This document shows, piece after piece, positions 7,576 through 13,500 of a stretch of DNA of 13,500 bases. Both the position numbers and the translations under genes were made by a program. Every line of letters starts with the position of its first letter. Position 1 is the first letter of the stretch. The stretch covers positions 1 through 13,500 of the forward strand of contig JAWOEH010000179.1 in the NCBI GenBank assembly GCA_046482855.1, written 5' to 3'. The stretch comes from CAYVSF01 sp046482855 (lineage in GTDB: Bacteria; Bacteroidota; Bacteroidia; Bacteroidales; UBA12077). The notes under the pieces were generated by a model. That model saw only the letters and a list, made by a program, of their open reading frames with translations, was not told where the DNA came from and ran no database searches.

Positions 7576-8265
7576 TTACTTATTGTTCGTTGTTTCCTGC
7601 TCGTTCCAGGTTTTCACCTCATTGTACAGCCAGTTGGCCCATTCATCAATGCCTTCACCCGTTTTGGCAGTTATGGGAATCACCTTGATGTTGGAGTTGA
7701 GTTTTTTGGCACGCTTAATTACAACCTCTAGATCAAAGTCGAAAAAACCAATGGCATCCATCTTATTTATAAGCAAAACATCAGCATGGGTAAACATCAA
7801 GGGGTATTTCAAGGGTTTATCATCCCCTTCGGGCACACTCAGAATCATGGCATTCTTCACCGAACCTGTATCAAACTCTGCCGGACACACCAGGTTGCCC
7901 ACATTCTCCAATATGGCCAAATCGATATCTTCGGTGCCCAGTCCTTTCAATCCCTGCTTGGTCATGTCGGCATCCAGGTGGCACATGCCACCGGTGTGTA
8001 ACTGAATAACTTTGGTTCCGGTTTCCGAGACTTTTGAAGCATCCACATCCGAGTCGATGTCGGCCTCCATAACACCCAGCTTAAGCTTATCGCGCAGCGC
8101 TTCAATTGTCCGCAAAACAGTGGTAGTTTTGCCTGATCCCGGCGATGACATCAGGTTCAACAAAAAGGTCTTCTCCTGCTTCAATTCAGCTCTCAGCAAA
8201 TCTGCCTGTCGGTCGTTATCTTCAAAAACACTTTCCTTGATTTCCAAAATCTTAAAGGTATCCAT
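7576..8265 (-). CDS. hypB: Hydrogenase nickel incorporation GTPase HypB
   Basis: The 229-residue protein is a SIMIBI-class GTPase. The P-loop is SSPGSGKTT (40-48), the switch region has EADIDSDVDA (67-76), the metal site at the dimer interface is GGMCHLDA (92-99, with C95 and H96) plus C127 in NLVCPAEFD, and the base-recognition motif is NKMD (167-170). The His-rich stretch and the N-terminal CxxCGC nickel site of some HypBs are absent, so it should not store nickel. HypB uses GTP to drive nickel transfer with HypA. It is the first gene of the operon, with a good AGGAG before the start at 8265 and only 11 bp between its stop and the next start. The upstream region holds a -7 box and an FNR-like palindrome. 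Confidence 0.95.
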   Translation of the reverse strand: MDTFKILEIKESVFEDNDRQADLLRAELKQEKTFLLNLMSSPGSGKTTTVLRTIEALRDKLKLGVMEADIDSDVDASKVSETGTKVIQLHTGGMCHLDADMTKQGLKGLGTEDIDLAILENVGNLVCPAEFDTGSVKNAMILSVPEGDDKPLKYPLMFTHADVLLINKMDAIGFFDFDLEVVIKRAKKLNSNIKVIPITAKTGEGIDEWANWLYNEVKTWNEQETTNNK

Positions 8266-8361
8266 AAGCTGCTCTCCTTTTTTTATCGTGTGTATTTTCG
8301 TTTTATATGTTAAACCCCATGTGACAAACTGAAACTGTTGACGAAGGAGTTTTCATCACAA

Positions 8362-8369
8362 CAAAAATA
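8362..8369 (-). promoter_or_regulatory. -7 promoter box of the hypB operon
   Basis: On the - strand this reads TATTTTTG, a perfect match to the Bacteroidota consensus TAnnTTTG. It lies 33 bp (centre to centre) from the operator at 8386-8411, with no TTTG -33 box at 19-21 bp. Transcription would start near 8358, giving a leader of about 93 nt before hypB. Confidence 0.65.
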
Positions 8370-8385
8370 GAGAGGCCCCTAAGCA

Positions 8386-8411
8386 AAAAAGTTGAACTAA
8401 TTCAACTTTTT
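8386..8411 (-). promoter_or_regulatory. 26-bp palindromic operator (FNR-like) upstream of hypB
   Basis: AAAAAGTTGAA (8386-8396) is the exact reverse complement of TTCAACTTTTT (8401-8411). Only the outer pair of the central CTAA breaks the symmetry. The core GTTGAACTAATTCAAC differs at one base from the palindrome at 1401-1422. If the start site is about 7 bp past the -7 box centre, the palindrome centre lies near -40, the class II activator position for Crp/Fnr proteins. Confidence 0.8.
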
Positions 8412-8583
8412 GGAGCGGATTATTGGATGGTTATTGCTGGTACTCTCAGTGGGTGACTGCGAGACAAGGAAATAAGTGAATTAGGCGACTTAAGCGTTAA
8501 ATCGACAAGGGAACTTCAGAGAATAAAAGCTCCTTCCTCCAAATCTGCTTGTGGGGAGGTCCACATACTCTAGCAAGCCTAAC

Positions 8584-8643
8584 CTTCAGTTGGGAGGTTT
8601 AGAGCCAGTACAAATTTAAAAAACGGGGAGGGAAAGGGTGTGG
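8584..8643 (+). repeat. Degenerate dispersed repeat, left copy
   Basis: This stretch aligns with 9944-10000 in the same orientation. Shared blocks are CTTC-GT-GG-AGG, TTTAGAGCCAGT (one T fewer here), and AAGGGTGTGG at the end, with a divergent centre. The two copies flank the carbonic anhydrase gene. Confidence 0.55.
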
Positions 8644-8847
8644 AGGAATTGGAAGCAACCAAGAAAAATGACAACTAGAAAATTGGAGACAGAAAGAATT
8701 TGCTTTTTCTTTACACAAAAGCTGCCGATATTTACCAGCCTAGAAGATTCTACATAATTTACCCTTGATTGGTATGTTTATAAACGCATTCCCAGAATAG
8801 AAAACAAGGCCTAAGATGGGTTGCATCAACAAAGTTTCCTATACAAA

Positions 8848-8902
8848 ACTAACACTTAGGCTACCGAAGCAAGCAATGCTTTATCAGCGTCTAAGTGTTG
8901 GT
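8848..8902 (-). terminator. Candidate terminator hairpin after the carbonic anhydrase gene
   Basis: ACTAACACTTAG (8848-8859) and CTAAGTGTTGGT (8891-8902) pair over 12 bp, with one G-T mismatch near the outer end and a 31-nt loop. The loop itself contains AAGC/GCTT. Read on the - strand it lies just after the carbonic anhydrase stop and is followed by a TTTTGT tract, so termination is plausible. The long loop makes this uncertain. Confidence 0.4.
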
Positions 8903-8921
8903 AAGTATTTTTCACAGAAAC

Positions 8922-9692
8922 TTAATGCTCGTGGGATTCATGCGATTCATTGTCAAGAATAGTAACTTTCCCATCCGTAAGACTGTAATAGGCTCCAACA
9001 ACTTTTATTGCGCCATCCTTTTCTAAACCCCTAATAATAGCACTTCGGTTTCTAATGTCTTCAATTGTTTGGTGTACATTATTTTTGACAACAGCATCAA
9101 AATACTCTTTATTTTTCTCATCTCTTTCACCTTCAACTTCTTGAATTGCAGGTTCAATTTCATTTAATAATGATGTTACATTATCACTGCCAACATCAAC
9201 TTTTTTAATTGCTGATTTTACAGCTCCACAGTTTTCGTGACCTAATACCATCAAAAGTTTTGAACCTGCAACACCTAACCCATACTCCATGCTTCCAAGC
9301 AATGCTTCGTCTTCAATATTTCCTGCCACTCGAACAACAAAAATATCTCCAACTCCTTGGTCAAAAATATATTCAACAGGCACCCTAGAGTCAATGCAGG
9401 CTAAAACAACAGCTTTAGGAAATTGTCCCTTTGTAGTTGAGGCAACTTGTTCTGGGAAGTCTCGACTTATTAGTTTTCCTGAAATATATCGTTCATTACC
9501 TGTTAATAAGTCTGCTAAAATCTCATCAGGAGTCATTTTCTCCTGAGCTTGCTTTGTCATAACTTCTTTTACCATTTCAGTAGAAGTTAAATCTTTATCA
9601 TCAGTTTGACTTGTTTTCTGGTCAGGCTGGTTACAGCTGCTGAATGATAATAATAGAAATCCCAAAATTGCTTTAAATAGTATTTTGCCCAT
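8922..9692 (-). CDS. Beta-class carbonic anhydrase, predicted lipoprotein
   Basis: The 256-residue protein carries the beta-carbonic anhydrase zinc site and catalytic dyad: C99-x-D101-x-R103 (CIDSR), then H152 and C155 in GHENCG. It converts CO2 and water to bicarbonate. The N-terminus is a signal peptide ending in a lipobox-like LLSFSSC with Cys20, so it is likely a lipoprotein outside the cytoplasm, with a linker of about 45 residues before the enzyme domain. The C-terminus is His/Glu-rich (NESHESHEH). Base composition is much lower in G+C than the hypB operon or the kinase gene; one sampled 60-base stretch is 30 percent against 48-50 percent for samples from those neighbours. Together with degenerate direct repeats on both sides, this suggests acquisition by transfer. 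Its promoter region has an inverted repeat at 9763-9784 but no FNR-like palindrome. Confidence 0.92.
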   Translation of the reverse strand: MGKILFKAILGFLLLSFSSCNQPDQKTSQTDDKDLTSTEMVKEVMTKQAQEKMTPDEILADLLTGNERYISGKLISRDFPEQVASTTKGQFPKAVVLACIDSRVPVEYIFDQGVGDIFVVRVAGNIEDEALLGSMEYGLGVAGSKLLMVLGHENCGAVKSAIKKVDVGSDNVTSLLNEIEPAIQEVEGERDEKNKEYFDAVVKNNVHQTIEDIRNRSAIIRGLEKDGAIKVVGAYYSLTDGKVTILDNESHESHEH

Positions 9693-9762
9693 AAGACGTA
9701 AAATTTAATTGTGTTAATATAAATAAAAAGAGTATTTATTTTGCTTTCTGCACACTTGCAAT

Positions 9763-9784
9763 TCTGTGATGTTAATTTCACAGA
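9763..9784. promoter_or_regulatory. Inverted repeat upstream of the carbonic anhydrase gene
   Basis: TCTGTGA (9763-9769) and TCACAGA (9778-9784) are perfect 7-bp arms around an 8-bp spacer, about 70 bp before the start codon. The arms resemble CRP half-sites (TGTGA), but TGTGA-N8-TCACA is two bases wider than the CRP spacing. It may be an operator or just a leader hairpin. Confidence 0.3.
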
Positions 9785-9943
9785 GCTTTTTGGCAGGGTG
9801 AATATCAACAGTCAGTACCGCATATTTTTGCCATAGGCTAAATATTTTAGTTATCAGCAATATAGCAATTTATGGTTGTTTTACCTACGTTATGGCGTTT
9901 TTTTTGCAGCCCCAATGACATATTTCAGTGGCAGATCAGCATA

Positions 9944-10000
9944 CTTCGGTAGGCAGGCTTTAGAGCCAGTTCTGCTTTTCGAGAGAAGGTAAGGGTGTGG
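9944..10000 (+). repeat. Degenerate dispersed repeat, right copy
   Basis: Same-orientation partner of 8584-8643. It shares CTTC-GT-GG-AGG, TTTAGAGCCAGT and terminal AAGGGTGTGG, with a shorter divergent middle. It lies about 250 bp upstream of the carbonic anhydrase start. Confidence 0.55.
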
Positions 10001-10086
10001 GTTGAGTGCCACAACTTACCTACTACCTAACAGATTGCATACAGGGTTCCAAAGGTCTTTCCTTTTTCTTTAATTTTAGTATTAGT

Positions 10087-10128
10087 CTCAACCTCAACCT
10101 CAACCTCAATCTCAACCTCAATCTCAAC
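10087..10128 (+). repeat. Hexamer tandem repeat (CTCAAC)n
   Basis: Seven head-to-tail units of CTCAAC or CTCAAT, in the order C, C, C, T, C, T, C at the last base, followed by a degenerate CTCTAT. It lies about 40 bp past the histidine kinase stop and outside any gene. A slippage-type repeat is likely. Confidence 0.9.
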
Positions 10129-10169
10129 CTCTATCTGTTCCCTTCCCTTACTGAAAAGGTCCGAAAAAA

Positions 10170-11600
10170 TCACGGCTTCGACTGAAATGGCAATGCAAAA
10201 TAGAAAGTAGCTCCCTTACCAGGCGTCGATTCTACCCACAGGCGGCCCTTCATCAGCTCCACAAAGGAGCGGGCAATGGCAAGCCCCAGGCCTACCCCGT
10301 CGTGTACAACCTGATGGCTCTCATGGCCCTGTCGGAACCGCTGAAAGATTAGTTCCTGCTGTGCCTCTTCAATGCCGGAGCCGGTATCACTAACCCAAAA
10401 AAGTAGTTCACTATCCTGTTGCTTTACTCCCAGTTCAATGGTTCCACTGTGCGTAAACTTAAGGGCATTGCCCAGCAGGTTGTAACAAATCTGCTCCACT
10501 TTGCCCTTATCAAGAGTAACGGTTTGGTGCGTGGGAAAATCCTGTACCAGATTAAATTCCAGGTTCTTCTGCCGGGCACGCCACTGAAAAAAGCCATATA
10601 GCTCCTTCATTAACTCGCGCAACAAAAAGGTAACCGGATACACTTCGGCTTGTCCTGCCTCAATTTTAGCAATATCCACGAGGCCATTGAGCAAATGAAG
10701 CATCCGCTCACCGCTCTCTTCAATGGCCTCGATATATTCTTGTTGCTTCTCGCGGCTAAGTTCGTCGCGTTTCAGCAACCGGGAGAAACCCAGAACGCCA
10801 TTCATGGGCGTACGGATCTCGTGGCTCATGTTAGCCAGGAATACCGTTTTCAGGTGATCGCTCTCCTCAGCTTTCTCCTTGGCTTTTAACAGATTGGCCC
10901 GCTCATGGCGTAAATACTGATGTAAACGCACCTCTTTCAACAACGAACGCTGCAGATGATCGACCAAAAACGAAACAGAAAGCACCAAAATGGCATTAAA
11001 AGCCACAAAATTAAAGCCTACCACCAGCCAGGTTTCCAGTGTATAGTCAATAAAAAAGGATAAGGACAGGCTGTCAAAATGGATGAGCAGCAGCAGGCAC
11101 ACGTACAACAATGCATTGAGTAAAACAGTAAAAAAGCCGGCTTGCCGACTGTAAACCAGCGTAACCAGCATGGAGAGCGAAAAGAGAATAATCATTCCGG
11201 GTCCCATCGTACCCAGGGAAATAAGCAAAATTACACCCAGCAGATATATGACGACAGAAAAAAGGATCTTCCTGACTCGCATGGACATATGCCGGTGAAA
11301 GAATACCCAAAAGAGAACGCCCATGGCCAGCGTATCGATAATCCCCACGGCATACTCATAGGTTTTTACTGAAAGAATGATGCTGGGGATATAGGCCAGA
11401 AAGCCAATAGGAACAATCAGCAGCAGAATGGAGAGAAACAGCTTATCGCGCAACCTTGGCAAACCAGGCTCCTGGCTAATACCGGTGTGCCCTATGTAAT
11501 GCAAGTAGGCAGAAAGATAGCGCAGCCATAAAGAAGCTGCCCCTTTTTGTGCACGCATTACTAATCTAACAAAAACCGATTTTTTATGAATTTTATCCAT
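10170..11600 (-). CDS. Membrane sensor histidine kinase (orphan)
   Basis: The 476-residue protein has a basic N-terminal segment, six predicted membrane spans (about 53-71, 86-101, 110-128, 134-149, 156-173 and 190-213), a coiled linker (215-250) and a standard kinase core. HisKA carries the phospho-acceptor H260 in FLANMSHEIRTPMNG. HATPase_c has the N box ICYNLLGNALKF (N374, N378), the G1 box DTGSG (405-409) and the G2 box GVGLGLA (435-441). There is no receiver or PAS domain and no large outer domain between the spans, so the signal may be sensed in the membrane. No response regulator gene is nearby, so the partner is unknown. The start at 11600 has a poor ribosome site; Met15 would be an alternative and would not change the domains. 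Confidence 0.93.
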   Translation of the reverse strand: MDKIHKKSVFVRLVMRAQKGAASLWLRYLSAYLHYIGHTGISQEPGLPRLRDKLFLSILLLIVPIGFLAYIPSIILSVKTYEYAVGIIDTLAMGVLFWVFFHRHMSMRVRKILFSVVIYLLGVILLISLGTMGPGMIILFSLSMLVTLVYSRQAGFFTVLLNALLYVCLLLLIHFDSLSLSFFIDYTLETWLVVGFNFVAFNAILVLSVSFLVDHLQRSLLKEVRLHQYLRHERANLLKAKEKAEESDHLKTVFLANMSHEIRTPMNGVLGFSRLLKRDELSREKQQEYIEAIEESGERMLHLLNGLVDIAKIEAGQAEVYPVTFLLRELMKELYGFFQWRARQKNLEFNLVQDFPTHQTVTLDKGKVEQICYNLLGNALKFTHSGTIELGVKQQDSELLFWVSDTGSGIEEAQQELIFQRFRQGHESHQVVHDGVGLGLAIARSFVELMKGRLWVESTPGKGATFYFALPFQSKP

Positions 11601-12040
11601 CCAGTTGAGCGATTCGTTGTAACCTCGAATATACTACACCAAAATACCCCGGGAAGTTTCATAGAACTGTAAAATGATGCCAGGAAATTGGGTTTGTGGG
11701 ATTGCAGATTAAGATTGAAGGAAAAAGTACAGGGTAACATTATGATGCAGATTTTATATTGATTTTAACAGGTTCGTTAAGCGCTCCAGAGGTAGGAGTT
11801 ACCTGTTTCACTCCTACGGAGCGTTGATTTTCTCCTCTGCTTCTGCTATAAAGAGACAAATCCTCCAGAATTGATGCCTTTAACATAGCATTTTTCTGTA
11901 ACAACTTACAGCAATACAGCACACGAATGATACTGATTCTAAAGATATTCACGAACCTTTATTAAACATCAGGCTTTCGTTGCAATTGGAAAAACAAAAC
12001 AAAATACTTATCCTTGGCGTTAGTAACGCAACATGAAAGT
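11601..12040. other. Gene-free stretch between histidine kinase and toxin-antitoxin locus
   Basis: No gene is supported. The only clear structure is the hairpin at 11782-11823. The rest is AT-rich and shows no readable homology. Confidence 0.5.
11782..11823. repeat. REP-like bulged hairpin
   Basis: CGCTCC (11782-11787) pairs with GGAGCG (11818-11823) and GTAGGAGT (11792-11799) pairs with ACTCCTAC (11810-11817), with a four-base bulge (AGAG) on the left arm only. Motifs such as CTCCAGAG and CTACGGAGCG recall intergenic REP-type elements seen in Bacteroidota genomes. Only one copy is present, so the repeat assignment is tentative. Confidence 0.45.
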
Positions 12041-12326
12041 ATGATTATTTCATTTGGCTCAAAGAACTCAGAAAATATTTGGCTAGGAAATAGAGATAAC
12101 GAAGATACCAATCCAAATTCAGAAAATTGGACGTAGAAAATTGAGGATGTTAAATAACTCACAGAATTTAGCTGATTTGAGGATTCCTCCCTCTAACAGA
12201 CTCGAAAGATTAAAAGGAAAGGCAAAAGATTATTATAGTATTCGTATAAATGACCAGTGGAGAATTATTTTCAAATGGCAAGATGCGCATGCTTATCAGG
12301 GTGAGATTATAGATTATCACAAATAG
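12041..12326 (+). pseudogene. higB: HigB/RelE-type toxin, frameshifted
   Basis: From about 12087 onward, the frame ending at 12326 reads like a HigB-type mRNA-interferase toxin: GRRKLRMLNNSQ, LADLRIPPSNRLERLKG, YYSIRINDQWRIIF and EIIDYH. That frame has a TAG at 12084-12086 and no ATG that gives a full-length product. The N-terminus is in the next frame, from ATG 12041: MIISFGSKNSENIWLG. Removing one base in the GGAAAT around 12087-12092 joins them into a 94-residue protein, the normal length for the family. The gene is therefore broken by a one-base insertion in a short A-run, or this is a sequencing error. A shorter product from TTG 12141 or from ATG 12147 would lack the first third. The antitoxin gene follows 11 bp after the stop codon. 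Confidence 0.75.
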
Positions 12327-12337
12327 GAGGATACAAA

Positions 12338-12643
12338 ATGGATAAATTACCCAATATTCACCCAGGAGAAATTTTAAAAGAAGAATTCCTGGATACAATG
12401 CATATAAGTGCTTATCGGTTATCAAAGGAAATTGGGATTCCACAGACTCGCATTTCTCAAATAATAAAAGGGAAGCGCCGAATTACAGCCAATACAGCAT
12501 TAAGGTTGAGTGCTTATTTTGGCAACACGCCGAAATTCTGGCTTGGATTACAGGCTGATTATGACCTGGAGGAAGAGAGGTATCTTCATGAAGATCTCTT
12601 CAGACAAATTCGACATAAACGAATCGAACAGACAAAAGAATAA
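12338..12643 (+). CDS. higA: HigA-type antitoxin (XRE helix-turn-helix)
   Basis: The 101-residue protein begins with the family's NIHPGEILKEEFL pattern, has an XRE helix-turn-helix at about 24-50 (YRLSKEIGIPQTRISQIIKG), and ends with the FWLGLQADYDLE segment typical of HigA/VapI antitoxins. It should bind and neutralise the HigB toxin and repress its own operon. A near-perfect AGGAGG at 12325-12330 overlaps the toxin stop codon and sets the start at 12338, a translational coupling arrangement. The gene is intact while the toxin upstream is frameshifted, so it may persist as an orphan repressor or antitoxin. Confidence 0.92.
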   Translation: MDKLPNIHPGEILKEEFLDTMHISAYRLSKEIGIPQTRISQIIKGKRRITANTALRLSAYFGNTPKFWLGLQADYDLEEERYLHEDLFRQIRHKRIEQTKE

Positions 12644-13016
12644 ATAATTGGACAAAACCTCAAGTGTAAAATTTATGCCTGGCAATGTACTTTAGGCTTT
12701 ATTGGATTTCGCTTCATACGAGGGGTAAAAATTGGCAACGGAGGTAGTTGAAGCGATTTGGGTCTGCGAAAGTCCTTCGAGTTCATTTATACACCTCCTC
12801 AGGCCAGGACACCAGTTACCAATCACCAGTCACCAGTCACCAGTCACCAGTCACCAGTCACCAACCACCCCCCGTCCAAAAACCGTACGCCTGCTGTTTC
12901 AAATTGAAACAAAACAATACACCTCACCCACACGTATAGCTTTTATAAGGCTATTTTTCAATTACTTACAAACCATGGCACAGGATTCGCTTATGGAGTA
13001 ACAAATCCGTTGATTT
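12644..13016. other. Gene-free stretch before the ABC permease gene
   Basis: No gene is supported. It contains the heptamer tandem repeat at 12810-12865. Open frames here run through the repeat from non-ATG starts and have no recognisable protein pattern. Confidence 0.5.
12810..12865 (+). repeat. Heptamer tandem repeat (CACCAGT)n
   Basis: Five perfect CACCAGT units at 12824-12858, flanked by CACCAGT and TACCAAT on the left (12810-12823) and CACCAAC on the right, for eight units in all. It is intergenic, about 150 bp upstream of the ABC permease start. Such heptamers are common as slippage-prone repeats in Bacteroidota intergenic DNA. Confidence 0.92.
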
Positions 13017-13500
13017 ATGTTACAGAACTATCTTAAAACCGCATTACGCTACTTTGCCCGCAATAAGCTCTACACAACTATCAATGTGGCAGGCCTGGCC
13101 TTTGGTCTGGCCATCAGCCTGATGATACTGGTATACGTGCAGCACGAATACCAATACGACAAGTTTCATGCAAAAAAGGATCGCATCTTCCGCCTGTCCT
13201 TTACCTCCTCGGATGGTACGGAGACCAAATCTAGTTGTATCTCCATAGCACCCATGGGACCGGCTTTACAGCAAGATCTTCCCGAAATAGTTGACTTTAC
13301 CAGAGTATCCGGAGGCCAAAGCAAAACCTTCAGTTACGAGGATAAAAGCATCACCACCAATCGGGCGCGCTATGCCGACTCCTCCCTGTTCAGAATGTTT
13401 GACTTTTCTTTGGCGCAGGGCTCCGAACAACACGCATTACGGAAACCACATGAACTGGTGCTTTCGAAGGATCAGGCAGCAGCCCTCTTTGGCGAACAAA
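13017..13500 (+). CDS. FtsX/MacB-type ABC transporter permease, 5' part
   Basis: The frame starts at ATG 13017 and is open to the window end (161 complete codons). It begins MLQNYLKTALRYFARNK, a cytosolic amphipathic segment typical of Bacteroidota FtsX-like permeases, then one membrane span (about residues 20-42), then a periplasmic region of the MacB_PCD type (EYQYDKFHAKKDRIFRLS onward). Members are usually about 780-800 residues with four or more spans and act with an ATPase in exporting lipoproteins, peptides or antibiotics, or in envelope maintenance. The substrate cannot be read from this part. G+C content is back to the level of the main chromosome. The start is supported by the family pattern rather than by a ribosome site. 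Confidence 0.9.
   Translation, partial: MLQNYLKTALRYFARNKLYTTINVAGLAFGLAISLMILVYVQHEYQYDKFHAKKDRIFRLSFTSSDGTETKSSCISIAPMGPALQQDLPEIVDFTRVSGGQSKTFSYEDKSITTNRARYADSSLFRMFDFSLAQGSEQHALRKPHELVLSKDQAAALFGEQ

Larger units (their letters stand above)
8412..8921. other. Gene-free AT-rich stretch between hypB promoter and carbonic anhydrase
   Basis: I see no convincing gene here. It contains the left copy of a degenerate repeat (8584-8643) and a hairpin at 8848-8902. The remainder shows no recognisable RNA or coding signal and resembles decayed repeat or insertion-sequence debris, though no transposase remnant is readable. Confidence 0.5.
9693..10169. other. Gene-free AT-rich stretch between carbonic anhydrase and histidine kinase
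   Basis: No gene is supported. It holds an inverted repeat (9763-9784), the right copy of a dispersed repeat (9944-10000) and a hexamer tandem repeat (10087-10128). The remainder shows no signal I can name. Confidence 0.5.

Noticed and set aside
7080..7688. Open frame of 202 codons on the + strand opposite hypB and the flavoprotein
   Set aside because: Shadow of two well-supported - strand genes, rich in Ser, Pro and Arg as expected of an antisense frame.
8577..8597. Possible integron attC site (GCCTAAC followed by GTTGGGA)
   Set aside because: The two core sites are too close, the second does not match GTTRRRY at its end, and no L boxes or integrase are present.
9587..9808. Open frame of 73 codons opposite or overlapping the carbonic anhydrase N-terminus
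   Set aside because: Out of frame with the carbonic anhydrase gene on the same strand; the latter has catalytic motifs and a signal peptide.
12810..12865. Possible CRISPR array
   Set aside because: The repeats are 7-bp and head-to-tail with no spacers, and there is no cas gene.
12732..13001. Open frame of 89 codons through the heptamer repeat
   Set aside because: Starts with TTG, its middle is a translated tandem repeat (SHQSPVT), and it has no ribosome site or homology pattern.

Overview
The window looks like a chromosome segment of an anaerobic or facultatively anaerobic member of the Bacteroidota, possibly the Marinilabiliales. This rests on weak A-rich ribosome binding sites, promoter boxes of the Bacteroidota type (TAnnTTTG), two DUF5692-type membrane proteins, a Bacteroidota-style FtsX/MacB permease, and short intergenic tandem repeats. 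The assignment is inferred from sequence character; there is no rRNA or marker gene here.

Region 1 (1-3570, + strand): a DUF998-like membrane protein, a Crp/Fnr-family regulator, then two tandem paralogous polytopic membrane proteins (DUF5692-like). Strong hairpins follow each paralog.

Region 2 (3684-8411, - strand): an operon read from right to left: hypB, an 899-residue multi-cluster iron-sulfur flavoprotein (GltD-like), hypA, and a broken TauE/SafE (UreH/NicO-like) transporter gene. HypA and HypB are nickel insertion factors, yet no hydrogenase or urease structural gene is in view.

Regions 1 and 2 are tied together by the best signal in the window. Near-identical palindromes (core GTTGAACTARTTCAAC) lie at 1401-1422, before the first DUF5692 gene, and at 8386-8411, before hypB. 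In both cases the palindrome centre is exactly 33 bp upstream of the centre of a TAnnTTTG-like -7 box, and no -33 box is present. This is the layout of a class II activator site. The TTGA-N6-TCAA pattern is the FNR pattern, and the Crp/Fnr gene between them has an FNR-like recognition helix (E182, S185, K186). I infer a small regulon: Crp/Fnr regulator, DUF5692 pair, and HypB / FeS-flavoprotein / HypA.

Region 3 (8412-10169): AT-rich DNA with one beta-carbonic anhydrase lipoprotein gene, flanked on both sides by related, degenerate direct repeats of about 57-60 bp. It looks like a later acquisition.

Region 4 (10170-13500): an orphan membrane sensor histidine kinase (- strand), a REP-like hairpin, a HigBA-type toxin-antitoxin locus whose toxin gene is frameshifted, a heptamer tandem repeat, and the start of an FtsX/MacB-type ABC permease that runs off the window.
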